Shown here: one piece after another, positions 13,501 to 23,400 of the stretch
How the letters are laid out: every line of letters begins with the position of its first letter
Position numbering within the stretch: position 1 is the stretch's first letter
NCBI GenBank assembly: GCA_963070105.1
Contig: OY718803.1
Span: 11,567,347 to 11,631,346 of the forward strand
Direction of reading: 5' to 3'
DNA length: 64,000 nucleotides
From: Litomosoides sigmodontis
Taxonomy: Eukaryota > Nematoda > Chromadorea > Rhabditida > Onchocercidae
Position numbers and translations under genes: made by a program
Notes under the pieces: generated by a model
What the model saw: the letters and a program-made list of their open reading frames with translations, nothing else
Told to the model about the DNA's origin: nothing
The model's database searches: none

Positions 13501-15700
13501 CAGTGAGCAAGTTTTTGTGATGATAATCGAATTGTAACCTTTTGAAGAACTCATTTCGATGCTAAGTCAAATGGTGATCGATCTAAAATTGTTTATAAAA
13601 TAACAAAGTCACCAGAAAACGGTTCATTGTATTGGGTAGCGGGTGAGAGAGAGGCAAATACATTCACACAAAGCGATATTGATGAGGGACGTGTACTTTA
13701 TGCGCAACTCAACATGCAAGCATTTCAGGTCAGCATACTTGATTGGAGTAAGTAAAGAAAATAGTTTAAGGGACAAGTTTTAAAATGCATTTCTTATGCA
13801 AAATATTTCGTGTCGAAAAGACAAAGTTGAAATTTATTGTTCAGTTTTAAAGAAGTTATTACTGCTATTTTAAATTTGTCATTTGCATTTTCATCAACTT
13901 TTCTGAACCTAACAATCAATTGTTGTTGCGTTTAACTAATAAATCTGCATGGCAGAATGGTATGGTGAGATGTTTCAGGATCGATTTGAGTTTGAGGTTG
14001 AAAATGAATTAAATGAAATAGTTCATGACGTTGCATACGTGCGTGTTCTTCCTATACTAAATCCACAAATCCTTATTACTGATGGTAGTTCAGTTGCTCT
14101 TGTCACTGATGCACATTTGAATGCTTCTATTTTGCAGGTAACGTTTTTGAGGAAGAGATGAGCAAAACTTGACCAATCATTAGATTTAAGTTTGAATTTG
14201 AAGATGCTTGCGTGTTACAGAATTCAACTCCATGTTTCTCGGTCACTGAAGCACCACGTTTTGGGCGTTTTGTGTTAAGTGCTAATATTGATCAGTTCGT
14301 GGAATTCTTCTCTTATAAGGACATCTTAAATAACGGCTTATTTTACGTAAGCAACGAAACCGATATTATGATATTCGATTTTGCTGAATTAGAACTGAGC
14401 GCCGATGAAATTCAACCTGCTAGATTCAGGTTAAACTTTTTTGATTAACTCGATTTTATTGACGTTCGCACTGTGTTGCGTTTGCCACTGTCAAAATGCA
14501 TCTCAAAAATTTTCAAGATTGGTTTTTAAGATCTGATTCAATCAGCGAACTTTAAATCCCCTCCAGGTTTGATATCGAGATCTATCCATCCACTACAACC
14601 AAATACATTCCTGTAACTGATATCACTGCGAATCACTCAGTACCACCTGACTTATCCCACTCATCTTTAGCACCAACCAGCGAATTTATAAATTATTATG
14701 TTCTAATCATTTCGTCTGCACTTATCATCGGCATAATGACGATTGTCACCATATTCCGGCGACATTCAAGTCATCTAAAGCAAATGCGTGTGGTGGACGC
14801 ACGGAAAAGACGTGAATTGGATGCAAAAATGAAGGCAGATCTCGAGAAGTCTGATTTGCTTAGTAGTACGGTATGTATGCTGAAAGTATTTATGCTATTG
14901 CAGCTAAAGCTTTTTTCTTTCTTAGGCAATACAATTTCGAAGTACCTGCCATTTTATATGCCCAAGTTGGGCTGTTGATGAATTCGAAGAAACTGGAACA
15001 ATTAGTACCCATCCTCATCCCTAATCCGAGGAACTAGCGCAATATTTTAGCTTGTTGAATTAATCAAGTGTTTAATTTATGAATTGTCTAATTGAGTCGA
15101 CGGCTATCTCATTCCTGGAGCAATGACTTAATGTCTGAAGAGTCACTTCTACGTAAGCATCTGTGGATGTCGGTATTTTTCACTTTTCTTGATTTTTAGT
15201 GGTAGATGCAGGGAATTTTTCATTCCCAATAATATTAATTGCTGTGCCAAGTGGAATTTATTGTAAAAATAATGACTTCATTAACTGTGATGATATTTCA
15301 GATGATTTTGAAACATCGAAATATTAAGATGTCGAAACTTGTTCGAATTTTTCCAAAATTCTCGTTTAGCACTGGATTAATGTAACTGCTCTAAATAATC
15401 TACACAATTCTTCAACATTTTATACTCTAGCACTTACAACAGGTGTATGCTACGCTAGGACGCAATCGTCGTGAGCCTTCCGGAAGACGGCCTGAGCGTT
15501 CGCTACAAACATTCGATAACTTAAATGATTATGCATTTATGGCTCCGATGCCGACATCTCAACAAACCCAGTCCAGACCACTCTCTGGCGAATCATTGGG
15601 TTGTCAGGCGCTCAGTGTTCAGAATACTTCGGAATTGGACAGGTCTAAACCTGATCGATATAACTCAACAAGGTTAAAAGATAATCAATATTGGGTATAG
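3279..15700 (+). CDS. CSPG4: CSPG4/NG2-like transmembrane chondroitin sulfate proteoglycan
   Basis: A type I membrane proteoglycan of the CSPG4/NG2 family (Drosophila kon-tiki; a C. elegans homologue also exists). Family members act at the cell surface in adhesion to matrix and muscle attachment. My model has 32 exons whose phases all match; the joined CDS is 6501 nt, about 2166 aa, close to vertebrate CSPG4 (about 2320). Order: signal peptide, one laminin-G-like region (residues ~25-190), about 14-15 CSPG repeats (~215-1990) recognised by recurring NDAP/NDNiP and FTQ.DI....Y motifs, a membrane helix (~2023-2043), and a ~120-residue tail rich in basic residues ending in QYWV. That ending matches the PDZ ligand of vertebrate NG2 and fixes both identity and stop. 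Vertebrate NG2 has two laminin-G domains; I see only one here. The start ATG opens a good signal peptide. Least certain points are the exon 5/6 junction and the 47-nt intron near 8003. Confidence 0.93.
4322..4354 (+). repeat. (CAG)9(CAA)2 coding glutamine repeat
   Basis: In frame with exon 3 of the CSPG4-like gene; encodes 11 consecutive glutamines. Perfect CAG triplets suggest recent slippage. Confidence 0.9.
7881..7897 (+). other. CSPG4: 17-nt microexon of the CSPG4-like gene
   Basis: The sequence between a TTATCAG acceptor and a GTAAAT donor encodes five codons plus two bases. It is the only piece that joins the upstream exon (phase 0) to the downstream exon at 7954 (one leading base). 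The joined peptide restores the expected CSPG pattern IFSISEKSALASLNY, equivalent to FTQ.DI....Y in other repeats. This is inferred from phase and conservation. Confidence 0.6.
13038..13310 (+). repeat. Duplicated ~50-bp element flanking one CSPG4-like exon
   Basis: Positions about 13038-13087 and 13262-13310 share the pattern CCGAYGTGYT followed by GTTTTTAGGAAG, TGTATAATATGCT and TATTAGCAT. The copies lie in consecutive introns on each side of exon 13111-13223. The second copy extends into a perfect 12-bp inverted repeat (13288-13299 with 13307-13318). It could be a small mobile-element remnant or a local duplication. Confidence 0.7.
14567..15700 (+). other. CSPG4: CSPG4-like last two exons: transmembrane helix, cytoplasmic tail, PDZ ligand
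   Basis: Exons 14567-14870 and 15443-15700. A Ser/Thr/Pro-rich juxtamembrane stalk is followed by the hydrophobic segment YYVLIISSALIIGIMTIVTIF (encoded near 14697-14759; key residues quoted in part) and a stop-transfer RRH. The tail has a charged helix (MRVVDARKRRELD) and ends DNQYWV, then TAG. In vertebrate NG2 the same QYWV terminus binds PDZ proteins such as MUPP1, GRIP1 and syntenin. The 572-bp last intron shows no other gene. Confidence 0.9.
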
Positions 15701-16382
15701 CAACTAGCATCCTATCTGTTCACTTTTTCATTATATGTAGTTTTATCTGTCCATTTGTCATGAATTTGCACACCAGAGGTCGAGAACTCTACCAGTTTGT
15801 ATGTCTCCTGCAAATGCAACTAACTTTCTACACTCGGCTTTTCTCTTTTGGAAATGAAACGAATGGAGCTAAAATAGTCATATTATTGAAAGCGCAAATT
15901 TCATTTCGCATCCTATTTCTTTAAAATCAGTGATTGAAGCTCTATCGCAACAGCGACATTCGGAATCGGCTAGCACTAACTAATGTAAATTAGTTCGAGC
16001 AAATTTTGACCAGGAAAGATTTTCCCAATGAAATCCGCCTCAGAGCAGAAGGACTTCCAGGAAACGAATTTGAGTTTTTATTTTCCCAGAAGCGCAAGTA
16101 ATAATGATCTGCTGTTGCTAAAGTCTCGGTTACACTGCCAGCGGAATTTTTTCCATAGTTGGAATTTAAGGTTTTGTTTAAAAAAAAGTTTACTGAGAGG
16201 CTCGTGCAGTGTCCGACCGAGTATGTGATTTATCGGCGTGATCGCATTGCCTGTGCGAATCGATCACATTGTTGTCGTAATCATAAAATGCGATCACTTA
16301 CCGCTTCGACTCAGTCGATGTTATTTTCGTAAGTGAAATTTGTTGTAATATTTTGATTGTGCAAAAATTTGGGTGATCTTTC

Positions 16383-16388
16383 AATAAA
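16383..16388 (+). terminator. Candidate poly(A) signal of the CSPG4-like gene
   Basis: First AATAAA on the plus strand after the stop codon at 15700. It is about 680 nt downstream, so the 3' UTR would be fairly long; a variant signal closer to the stop cannot be excluded. Confidence 0.35.
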
Positions 16389-17724
16389 TTAGTAGCAGTT
16401 TTGTGCTATCAAATGATTTCTTATTGATTTCCAAACATTAGAGCTTGCTTGTCGATCAATCGATAACTGTTTGGACTATGGAAAGCATCACATCACGTTA
16501 GACTCGTCGTTAAGGCAAGCGATCTTCCAGTGAAAACAATTAAAATTTGTCGAAAAACCAGGCCAATACGCTGCGGCTTGTACCGCCAGCAATTGATAAC
16601 GCTTCAAGCTGAGGAAGTATTCGATTCCTTTATCCACTGATTTTAAAAGCGCTCTTCAGAATTTCTCATTCATGGTAAAAACATTCGATTCCTCCGGAAA
16701 TGTCTCTCAGGTTCCATTGGAAATATTTCATCAATCACAGATTTATTGGAAAACCAGGCCGCACGCAGAAAATTGGAACTCAGCTGAAAGTGAAGGCTGA
16801 TTGGAAGCCAGAAAGCTAATAAAAATTATGGGCCAAATGACCAACAGTAGTGAAATTGAAACTAAAAATCCACATTTTTAATCATGCACAGATTTTCAGC
16901 CGGAACATATTTTTTCAGGCATTTTTCGAATAAGAGAAAACGAAAGAAATAATGCAGCTTGAATTGAATTATAAAAAGTGTGTGACCATTCTATCATATA
17001 ATGCAATGATATTATAAATTTTTCCCTTAATCTTGCAATAAATTACATTTGAATTGAATGCGACTTTTTTTGCTATCAGGCAGTGCCGCATTTTTTGCTT
17101 GTAGCATTTTTGACTTTTTATACAAAAGGAGGGCACCAGCAGAATGTTTCAGGACCTGAAAATCTAATTCGAATTTCGGGATTCATTTCTTTATTATTGC
17201 TCATTTGGAGTACAGGAATATCAATTGGAATAGACGGAAAGTGAGAAAGAACAGACTCAACAAGATTTCAATTTTGTGAAGTGAATTTTATGTAGTGTAC
17301 TGAAATGTTACTTTAATCTTGGGAACAATACTGACGCTTCATGTCTACAGTAAGCAGAGATCTGATGAGAAACATGCCCACCCTTGCTCCTCAATATCCT
17401 CCGTGTTGAAAAGCTTTCGCTCTGTTCCTGACAACTGTTTCCGAATAGTAACGGCTTTTGGTACTTCTTTGACAAAGGTGACTGAATGATAGAAAAGATC
17501 AAAGGTTGAATTAAGGATTAGAGGAGGATTAGTAAGAGAAACTCAGTAAAATAAATGGCTGCCTGCTGCAAAGGATGAAATGATATGCAACAGGGCAAAG
17601 GTCAAGTGAGGTCATTGGTGCAAGCTCCAACGACAAAGAAGCTTACGTCGGCTTAGCTTCACTCCAATGAATTGCGAGAGTTGTGAGCATGCGAAATGTC
17701 GTAATATAAATGGACACGACTTGA

Positions 17725-17725
17725 T

Positions 17726-17759
<34 letters not shown>

Positions 17760-17771
17760 CATACACACACA
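17725..17771. repeat. (CA)n microsatellite, interrupted
   Basis: CA dinucleotide repeat with single GC and TA interruptions, in intergenic DNA. Confidence 0.95.
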
Positions 17772-19005
17772 AGCAACTCACTTCTAAATTGCAGACGGCC
17801 TTCCCATATCGAAATCGAAACGGAATGGTAGGAGCAGTGGCAGTCGTATGTGCTTCTCTTCTCACTGTGATAATTTGCGCGCCACCACCGGTACTTCCTT
17901 TTTTGAGCCTCTCTCTTGTGAGCATAGCACTCATGCTTAACTCTCCGATGTGACATCTTCAAGGATGATATTTGCCGGATAAAATTAATTGCACTAAACA
18001 GACGCGTGTCGTCGATGGGCGCTGTCGTCGCACTTAAATTTGAATTGAAACATCAGATGAAATTCAGTTCAACTGATTTCTCTTGCGCGATTCTCGCCGT
18101 GCGAAACGAAGCTCTAATGATGATCATACTTCAGGTAATTCAAACATCCAATAGAACTAGAATGGAGGAGGTGCACTCCTCCTCGGATAGACACACGATC
18201 GAGGGACACAGCAGCACCATGTTCCTTGTTGAAGGCAAGGATAGGACTCGCAGAATTTTCTTCATCGAAGGAGCGCGGGGCGAACGATTCTTCATATGGA
18301 ACTTCGAAAAGCCCCTTTTCTCCAACGCTTCATTATATTCCTGACTTTGGTTGTAGTAGCTTTGTGTTTCATCGTAGCATCTCTTTCAATTTCCCGCGCA
18401 ATCAGTTTATTCAAATTGTGTTGTATAAGTGCACTAATTCATTTGAAGAGCAGAGCAGTTGTTATTATACTAGTTCCTTCTGATTCCTCGGCAAATGTGA
18501 TAATAAATGTGAACTGAGCGTGAGCAAGTCACGGAGGGAGAGCAGCTGGTTTGGTGTAACGAATTGCAGGCATCTGCAAGTCAAGCAATCGGACGGGTGC
18601 CGATGCTGGCTGCCGGTCACTCGTGAGAAGAGGGATGAATTTGAACTGGTGGACAAAAGTTTAGACATTGAGGAGAAGGAGCTCGTTGGCGGCAAGTAGA
18701 AATCTGCATAGAAAACAATGTGTTTTCCACATCATTAAACAAAAATAACAATTAGCGGAAGTTATTGGCGCTAACATGGTAATTCATACAACGGCTCATT
18801 TACTTCGAGAACTCGTCGAATAAGCGCGCTGCAACTATTTCACAATTTACCATTATGTAAACGAAGAGAGAAGAGAAGCGAGAAGCAATAGCAACGTTTG
18901 AACTTGAACTGCGCTCCGACGTGTCCAGCATTGGGAAGAAGCAGCAGCTAGCGAAGGAGAGATTGCAATCGAAAAGATCACCTTCTCTTGCTTGTCCAGA
19001 AAGTT

Positions 19006-19009
<4 letters not shown>

Positions 19010-19069
<60 letters not shown>
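19010..19069. repeat. (TG)30 microsatellite
   Basis: A pure 60-bp TG run, the longest uninterrupted dinucleotide repeat in the window. It lies between the two convergent genes and is likely polymorphic. Confidence 0.97.
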
Positions 19070-19071
<2 letters not shown>

Positions 19072-19773
19072 TATTACCACTTTTAAATATTAATTGTTGA
19101 GAGCATAGGGAAATGGTGGAAAGTGATGAGCCTGTCGGGAGAATCGAGATGAGGTTGCTCAACTCAGATTACACACACGTCCACACGCCTGGTTAGCGGT
19201 ACATTCTTTCTTCTCTGATCAATCCTGCCAACACACAGAGGAGATCTATGCTTCTTTATTGATGCGGAAGTGACCACATCTAGCGGATCGATCGCCTCCC
19301 ATCCGTCTCCTTCCGTCAAACTGTCCTCGAGTTAGCCGTCAAATTTCTCATTCCATGCAAATTCCTCCTTTCATTTAGGCTTTTCCACCAATCAGACCTC
19401 AAGATCCCTAACTTGAAGAATCCAGCAACACAACTCGACACTACACCTCTCCCTGCTTCACCACCCATTCATCCATCTACCACCACAAACATCATTAATT
19501 GCTGACCGCTACGATTATCTCGACTCTAGCGGCATCGTATTGAATTGACTTAACACAGTCCCGATGAACTTCTGGAAATTAATTTATTGTGCATCCGCAA
19601 CTAAACTGCAGCAAACAACACACACACAGACACAACAAATTACAGAAGAACTTGGGGAGATGATGTATCTTTGTGCTGATTTCGAGATGCCAGCTAAAAA
19701 GATTATTCCATCCATTGCTGATATAGCACTGCAGATACGTATATCAACTTATAGCACTGCATCTTAGTGCAAG

Positions 19774-19800
19774 ACACCTGTGCCTGCTTAAGGCAGGTGT
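19774..19800. repeat. Short hairpin with 2-nt bulge downstream of the myosin gene
   Basis: ACACCTG and CCT pair with AGG and CAGGTGT around a GCTTA loop. It sits about 370 bp past the myosin stop codon. A 12-nt direct repeat (TATAGCACTGCA) lies just upstream, near 19724-19764. Confidence 0.6.
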
Positions 19801-19973
19801 TTCGCTGTCACGGCAGACGTCTAAGCGATGAATGGCACTCTGGCAATTTGAAACTCGTGGAATTGAAGAAACTAAAAAATTTCTAGAGAATTGCAGCTTC
19901 TAATCACTGGAAGATGAACGAATAGGAGTGCTGGCATTTCCTACTTAAAAAACGTGAAACGCTGGTTAATGCT

Positions 19974-19979
19974 TTTATT
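19974..19979 (-). terminator. Candidate poly(A) signal of the myosin IX gene
   Basis: TTTATT on the plus strand reads AATAAA on the minus strand, 194 nt beyond the myosin stop codon at 20173. The distance is typical for a nematode 3' UTR. Confidence 0.45.
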
Positions 19980-20172
19980 GCTGAATTGACGGAAATTTTC
20001 ATTTCTTCTCTAAGCCTTCGACAACGTAATTACAATTGGATGATCAGTGACAGTGCAAGAGCGCTATTGATTGATTGCATCCTGAAAATCCGTCCGCACT
20101 CTTCCCATGATAAGCTTCACGACTCTTACAAATATGATACATTGGTGTGAAAGAGGGAATTAGGTTGAAATA

Positions 20173-20479
20173 CTATGAGAATTTCACCCGGAAATGTCTC
20201 TCAAACATGGACTGTTTATGCTGTCGACTTGGTGGACGTCTTGGTGGTCCTCGTGAGCGGAGCTTCACTGCGTTCTTCAACGTGTTGAAGATTGGGGGAG
20301 CAGTGAGGTCGAGAGCGTACTCTTCCTGAGATTCTTCCTCGATGAGCAATGGCGAATTACTGCACTCCTCCAATGAAAGGTCCTCCAACGACGCCACCGG
20401 CGCCATTGGTGGCAGTTCTTGGATGAGCTTCTCCCTAAAAAGTTTCCCTCTTCTCAAGCAGAAATATTTCTGATGATTT
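20173..20479 (-). other. hum-7: Myosin IX last exon: C-terminal tail
   Basis: The 102-codon exon follows a CTTTCAG acceptor and ends KFS-stop (TAG read at 20175-20173). It is acidic and Ser/Leu-rich, then basic and proline-rich ([13 protein letters not shown]). No domain recognised. Confidence 0.85.
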
Positions 20480-23400
20480 CTGAAAGGAAATAATCAAAAC
20501 GCAACGGAAGTTTGCGCGTTTAGAGAAATCTGGTCAAAAAGATAGGTGTATACTTCTCGCTATCCAAAAATTCCAACTGTTCCACAAATAACTGCCGAGC
20601 AGTTTCGAGATGTTCATTTGACGACGCCTGAATTCCTTTCTCGACCGAACCTCTGTGCTCGTCGATTAGGCGCAGATTTTCAGCAATCTTCAATGGTCCA
20701 AATCAAATAAATAAAAGATCAAGGGTATAGGTAGAGGAAGAGAATGGAGCAACAATAGCGTCACTTATAATTTACTTGAATTCTTATAAGCAATTTTCGA
20801 GATATCGGAATATTCCAACTAAATATACTTTTTCAGTAGCAGCTTCAAGTGAAACAATTTCGGTTAACGTTAAGCGGAACTGTCGTAATTTCTCCTCGAT
20901 TAAAGCTTGAACGCAGATAGCTTGTCGTTCGACATCTCGTAGCTGATCTTGTGCACGCAGTGCCTGATTAGTACGTAAAATGCACGGCGCAAAGATAAGT
21001 GCTAAGTTGGCAGCACTCATTTTGTTTACCGATTCCTAAAAACAGTTCGTCCTACTGCTTGTTGTCTGAAGCAATAAAGGACTTGCAGTACCAGGATCGA
21101 AAGATTAAAAAATAAAATTGAATTAAAATCTGCTCCAAATTGTGAAGCATGCACTGGTTTCTTTAACTAATTTCCATTTTGAAATTTGCTTAGTATCCGG
21201 TTCAAGAATTGCAATGATCATTTGTTTGCATAATGCTCCCCCCATAAGCATCGTTTTGAAAATTATTTAGATGAAGAGTAAGTTGCTTACCTGATTAGCA
21301 ACGCGTGCCAAATGGTACAATAACCGATCCAAAACACTTTTGTTACATTTTGGCAATAATTCTACTATCACACTCAAACATCTTATTCGTTCAGCACTTT
21401 CTTGTACTTCTACAAACGACAAGTTTTCACATTGAAATTTTAAATGAAACGAAAAGCAAATGATGAAATTATTGTTGTTGAAGGCCTTTCACCTGAAGCA
21501 TTCAAGAAATTCTCGTAGAGATCGTAAGTGATAAGAGGTTCCGGGAGCTCGCGGAAAAACGATTTCACTAAAGTTGTTATGACATGCGTCGAAAGGTCAT
21601 CAAACGATAGCGTTTCCAATTCTGAAAAATTTATCCCTTGGCAGTGAAATTATTTGCGATAAAATTCATTTGCAATTAGCTTTTTCCACCCCTTCCCCCC
21701 TGGCGCCACTTTCATAGCTTATGACGATGGTCTCGAAATTGCAAAAAGCAGGAAGGGCAAGAAAACATTGAATTTTGACTTTGGTAGAAATTGAACTTTG
21801 GTAGAAATTAACAATAAGATCACTTTTATAAACAGCCAGAAATATACTTACTTGCTGCATTTTCAATTTTTCGACGTGCGTTACGTACTTGTGCAACTGC
21901 GGCACTTTTCCTATAAATTCCTTCAACAAAAAGAGCTTTCACTTCAATGGTCATAAAGAGCTTGTCGACAATAACAGGTACTGCTTCTTGGTTATCCACA
22001 AGACTGCTTAAGTCAGCGCCGAAAAATCGTCCACCTGATTGCAAACTCTAGAAGTTTATGCTAATTACTTTCCTCCCTTTCATTTTCAGCAAATCTAATG
22101 AGGAAAATGAGTGTGAGGAGAGTGCTTTCAGTCTAGAACCCTCCCTTGCACTTCCGCGCTTTACAGCACAGCATCTTGACACCTATAAATTATACCAATA
22201 TTGCTGAGTCATGCACCACTTGATGCCATCCCAACTAATGTTACCAAGCAGTTACAAAGACATTCAAGAACACGGCGGGGCTTATGAAGTGATGAAACCG
22301 ATGTACTACTGCTACATATCAGTGAGGGCGGAAATATTCGCGGATAATTCTTTTGTGGCTAAAAGGTCGTACATAGTCGTTGACAAAGAAAAAGCATATA
22401 TTTAAGCGCTTTGTTGAAAAAAATTGAAAACGAAATTACTGCTTGCTGTAACGATTGCGCACAACTGGTTGCGATCTTTGTATGACACTTCTTGTGACAG
22501 CTTATACGGCACGCCTTACAAATGAAAATCTTTTCAGCATGCCACATAAATAAATCACACACTTCACAGTACGTTGGCACGTGAACGTATTCTAACTTGA
22601 ACCGATGACCATTGTGCGACTGAAATTAACGAACGGTCTTACTTTCCAGGAGGCTATTCCAGGAGCGTATATTTCTTTCTCCCAGACGACTCGATGCAAA
22701 AGGATCGGGAAGATGAAAGTAATAGCAAGTGTGACTGCTGGATGTGACTAAATGGAAGAAATTACTGAAATACAAATATTTTGTGTGGAAACGACGGTAC
22801 AACAATGAGCAGCTCACCACCGTTGCATCTGATTTCCTTCGTTTCTTGCGAACGTTCTGCAACAAAAAATAGTGAAAAAGGTATTTATCAGTGACTGTCG
22901 GCTAAATACACACAAAGCGGTAGTTATGCTACAACTTGCTGCCTCCCTGCCAACTGCTGTTAGCATTCGCCTTGCAACAAGCAACATGGAGTGAATTGTC
23001 GTTAATGGGTCACAACGAGCTCACACTTGTTGACAGAGCTTTTCAGGTCGTACCTGCCGGCATATGCGGCAGAGAAGACTGGCACGTCACTGGCAGTTAT
23101 GAATGCAAACCGTAATTAGTTCAAACTTTTTTCGACACCTCTCCACCGATTCAATGAAATCTCCCAGAAAATATCACATTCATCGTCTTCTCGAGCTACA
23201 TCATATCATATTATTCATAGCAAATTCAACTATTTTTAAAATGCAACATGCACGGTAGAAAACCTTTCCGAAGCAGCTTGCGCAGGAACCTTCCTTCATC
23301 TTGACGGGAACTGCCATCGGGTAGATCGATCCAACTATTTGTTTTAAAGGCGCTGCGTTGCAACACTTATGCACTGATTATGACAAGTGAAACTATCAGT

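Larger units (their letters stand above)
4728..14429 (+). other. CSPG4: CSPG4-like exons 4-30: CSPG repeat array
   Basis: Exons: 4728-4869, 5012-5154, 5584-5740, 6148-6286, 6425-6681, 6863-7141, 7599-7796, 7881-7897 (17 nt), 7954-8002, 8050-8249, 8327-8519, 8613-8860, 8979-9249, 9386-9707, 9908-10104, 10242-10587, 10663-10745, 10876-11026, 11123-11313, 11424-11736, 11977-12302, 12387-12509, 12607-12750, 13111-13223, 13548-13747, 13956-14137 and 14221-14429. Repeats are marked by FTQDDI, FTQRQM, FTQAHV, FTQEDI, FTQNDV and FTQSDI followed by an aromatic residue, and by NDAPEL, NDNIPR and DDDTPA turns. Exon 10663-10745 uses a weak GTTCAG donor, chosen because it alone keeps frame. Introns longer than 300 bp (7142-7598, 12751-13110, 13224-13547) hold no other gene that I can see. 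Confidence 0.8.
15701..20172. other. Tail-to-tail intergenic spacer between CSPG4-like and myosin IX genes
   Basis: No coding similarity seen on either strand. It should contain both 3' UTRs. The first AATAAA after the proteoglycan stop is at 16383-16388, about 680 nt downstream. For the myosin (minus strand) an AATAAA reads at 19979-19974, 194 nt past its stop. CA and TG microsatellites lie at 17725-17771 and 19010-19069, and an imperfect hairpin at 19774-19800. Confidence 0.6.

Noticed and set aside
18800..19162. Minus-strand frame with a long His-Thr repeat
   Set aside because: Simply the translation of the (TG)30 microsatellite.
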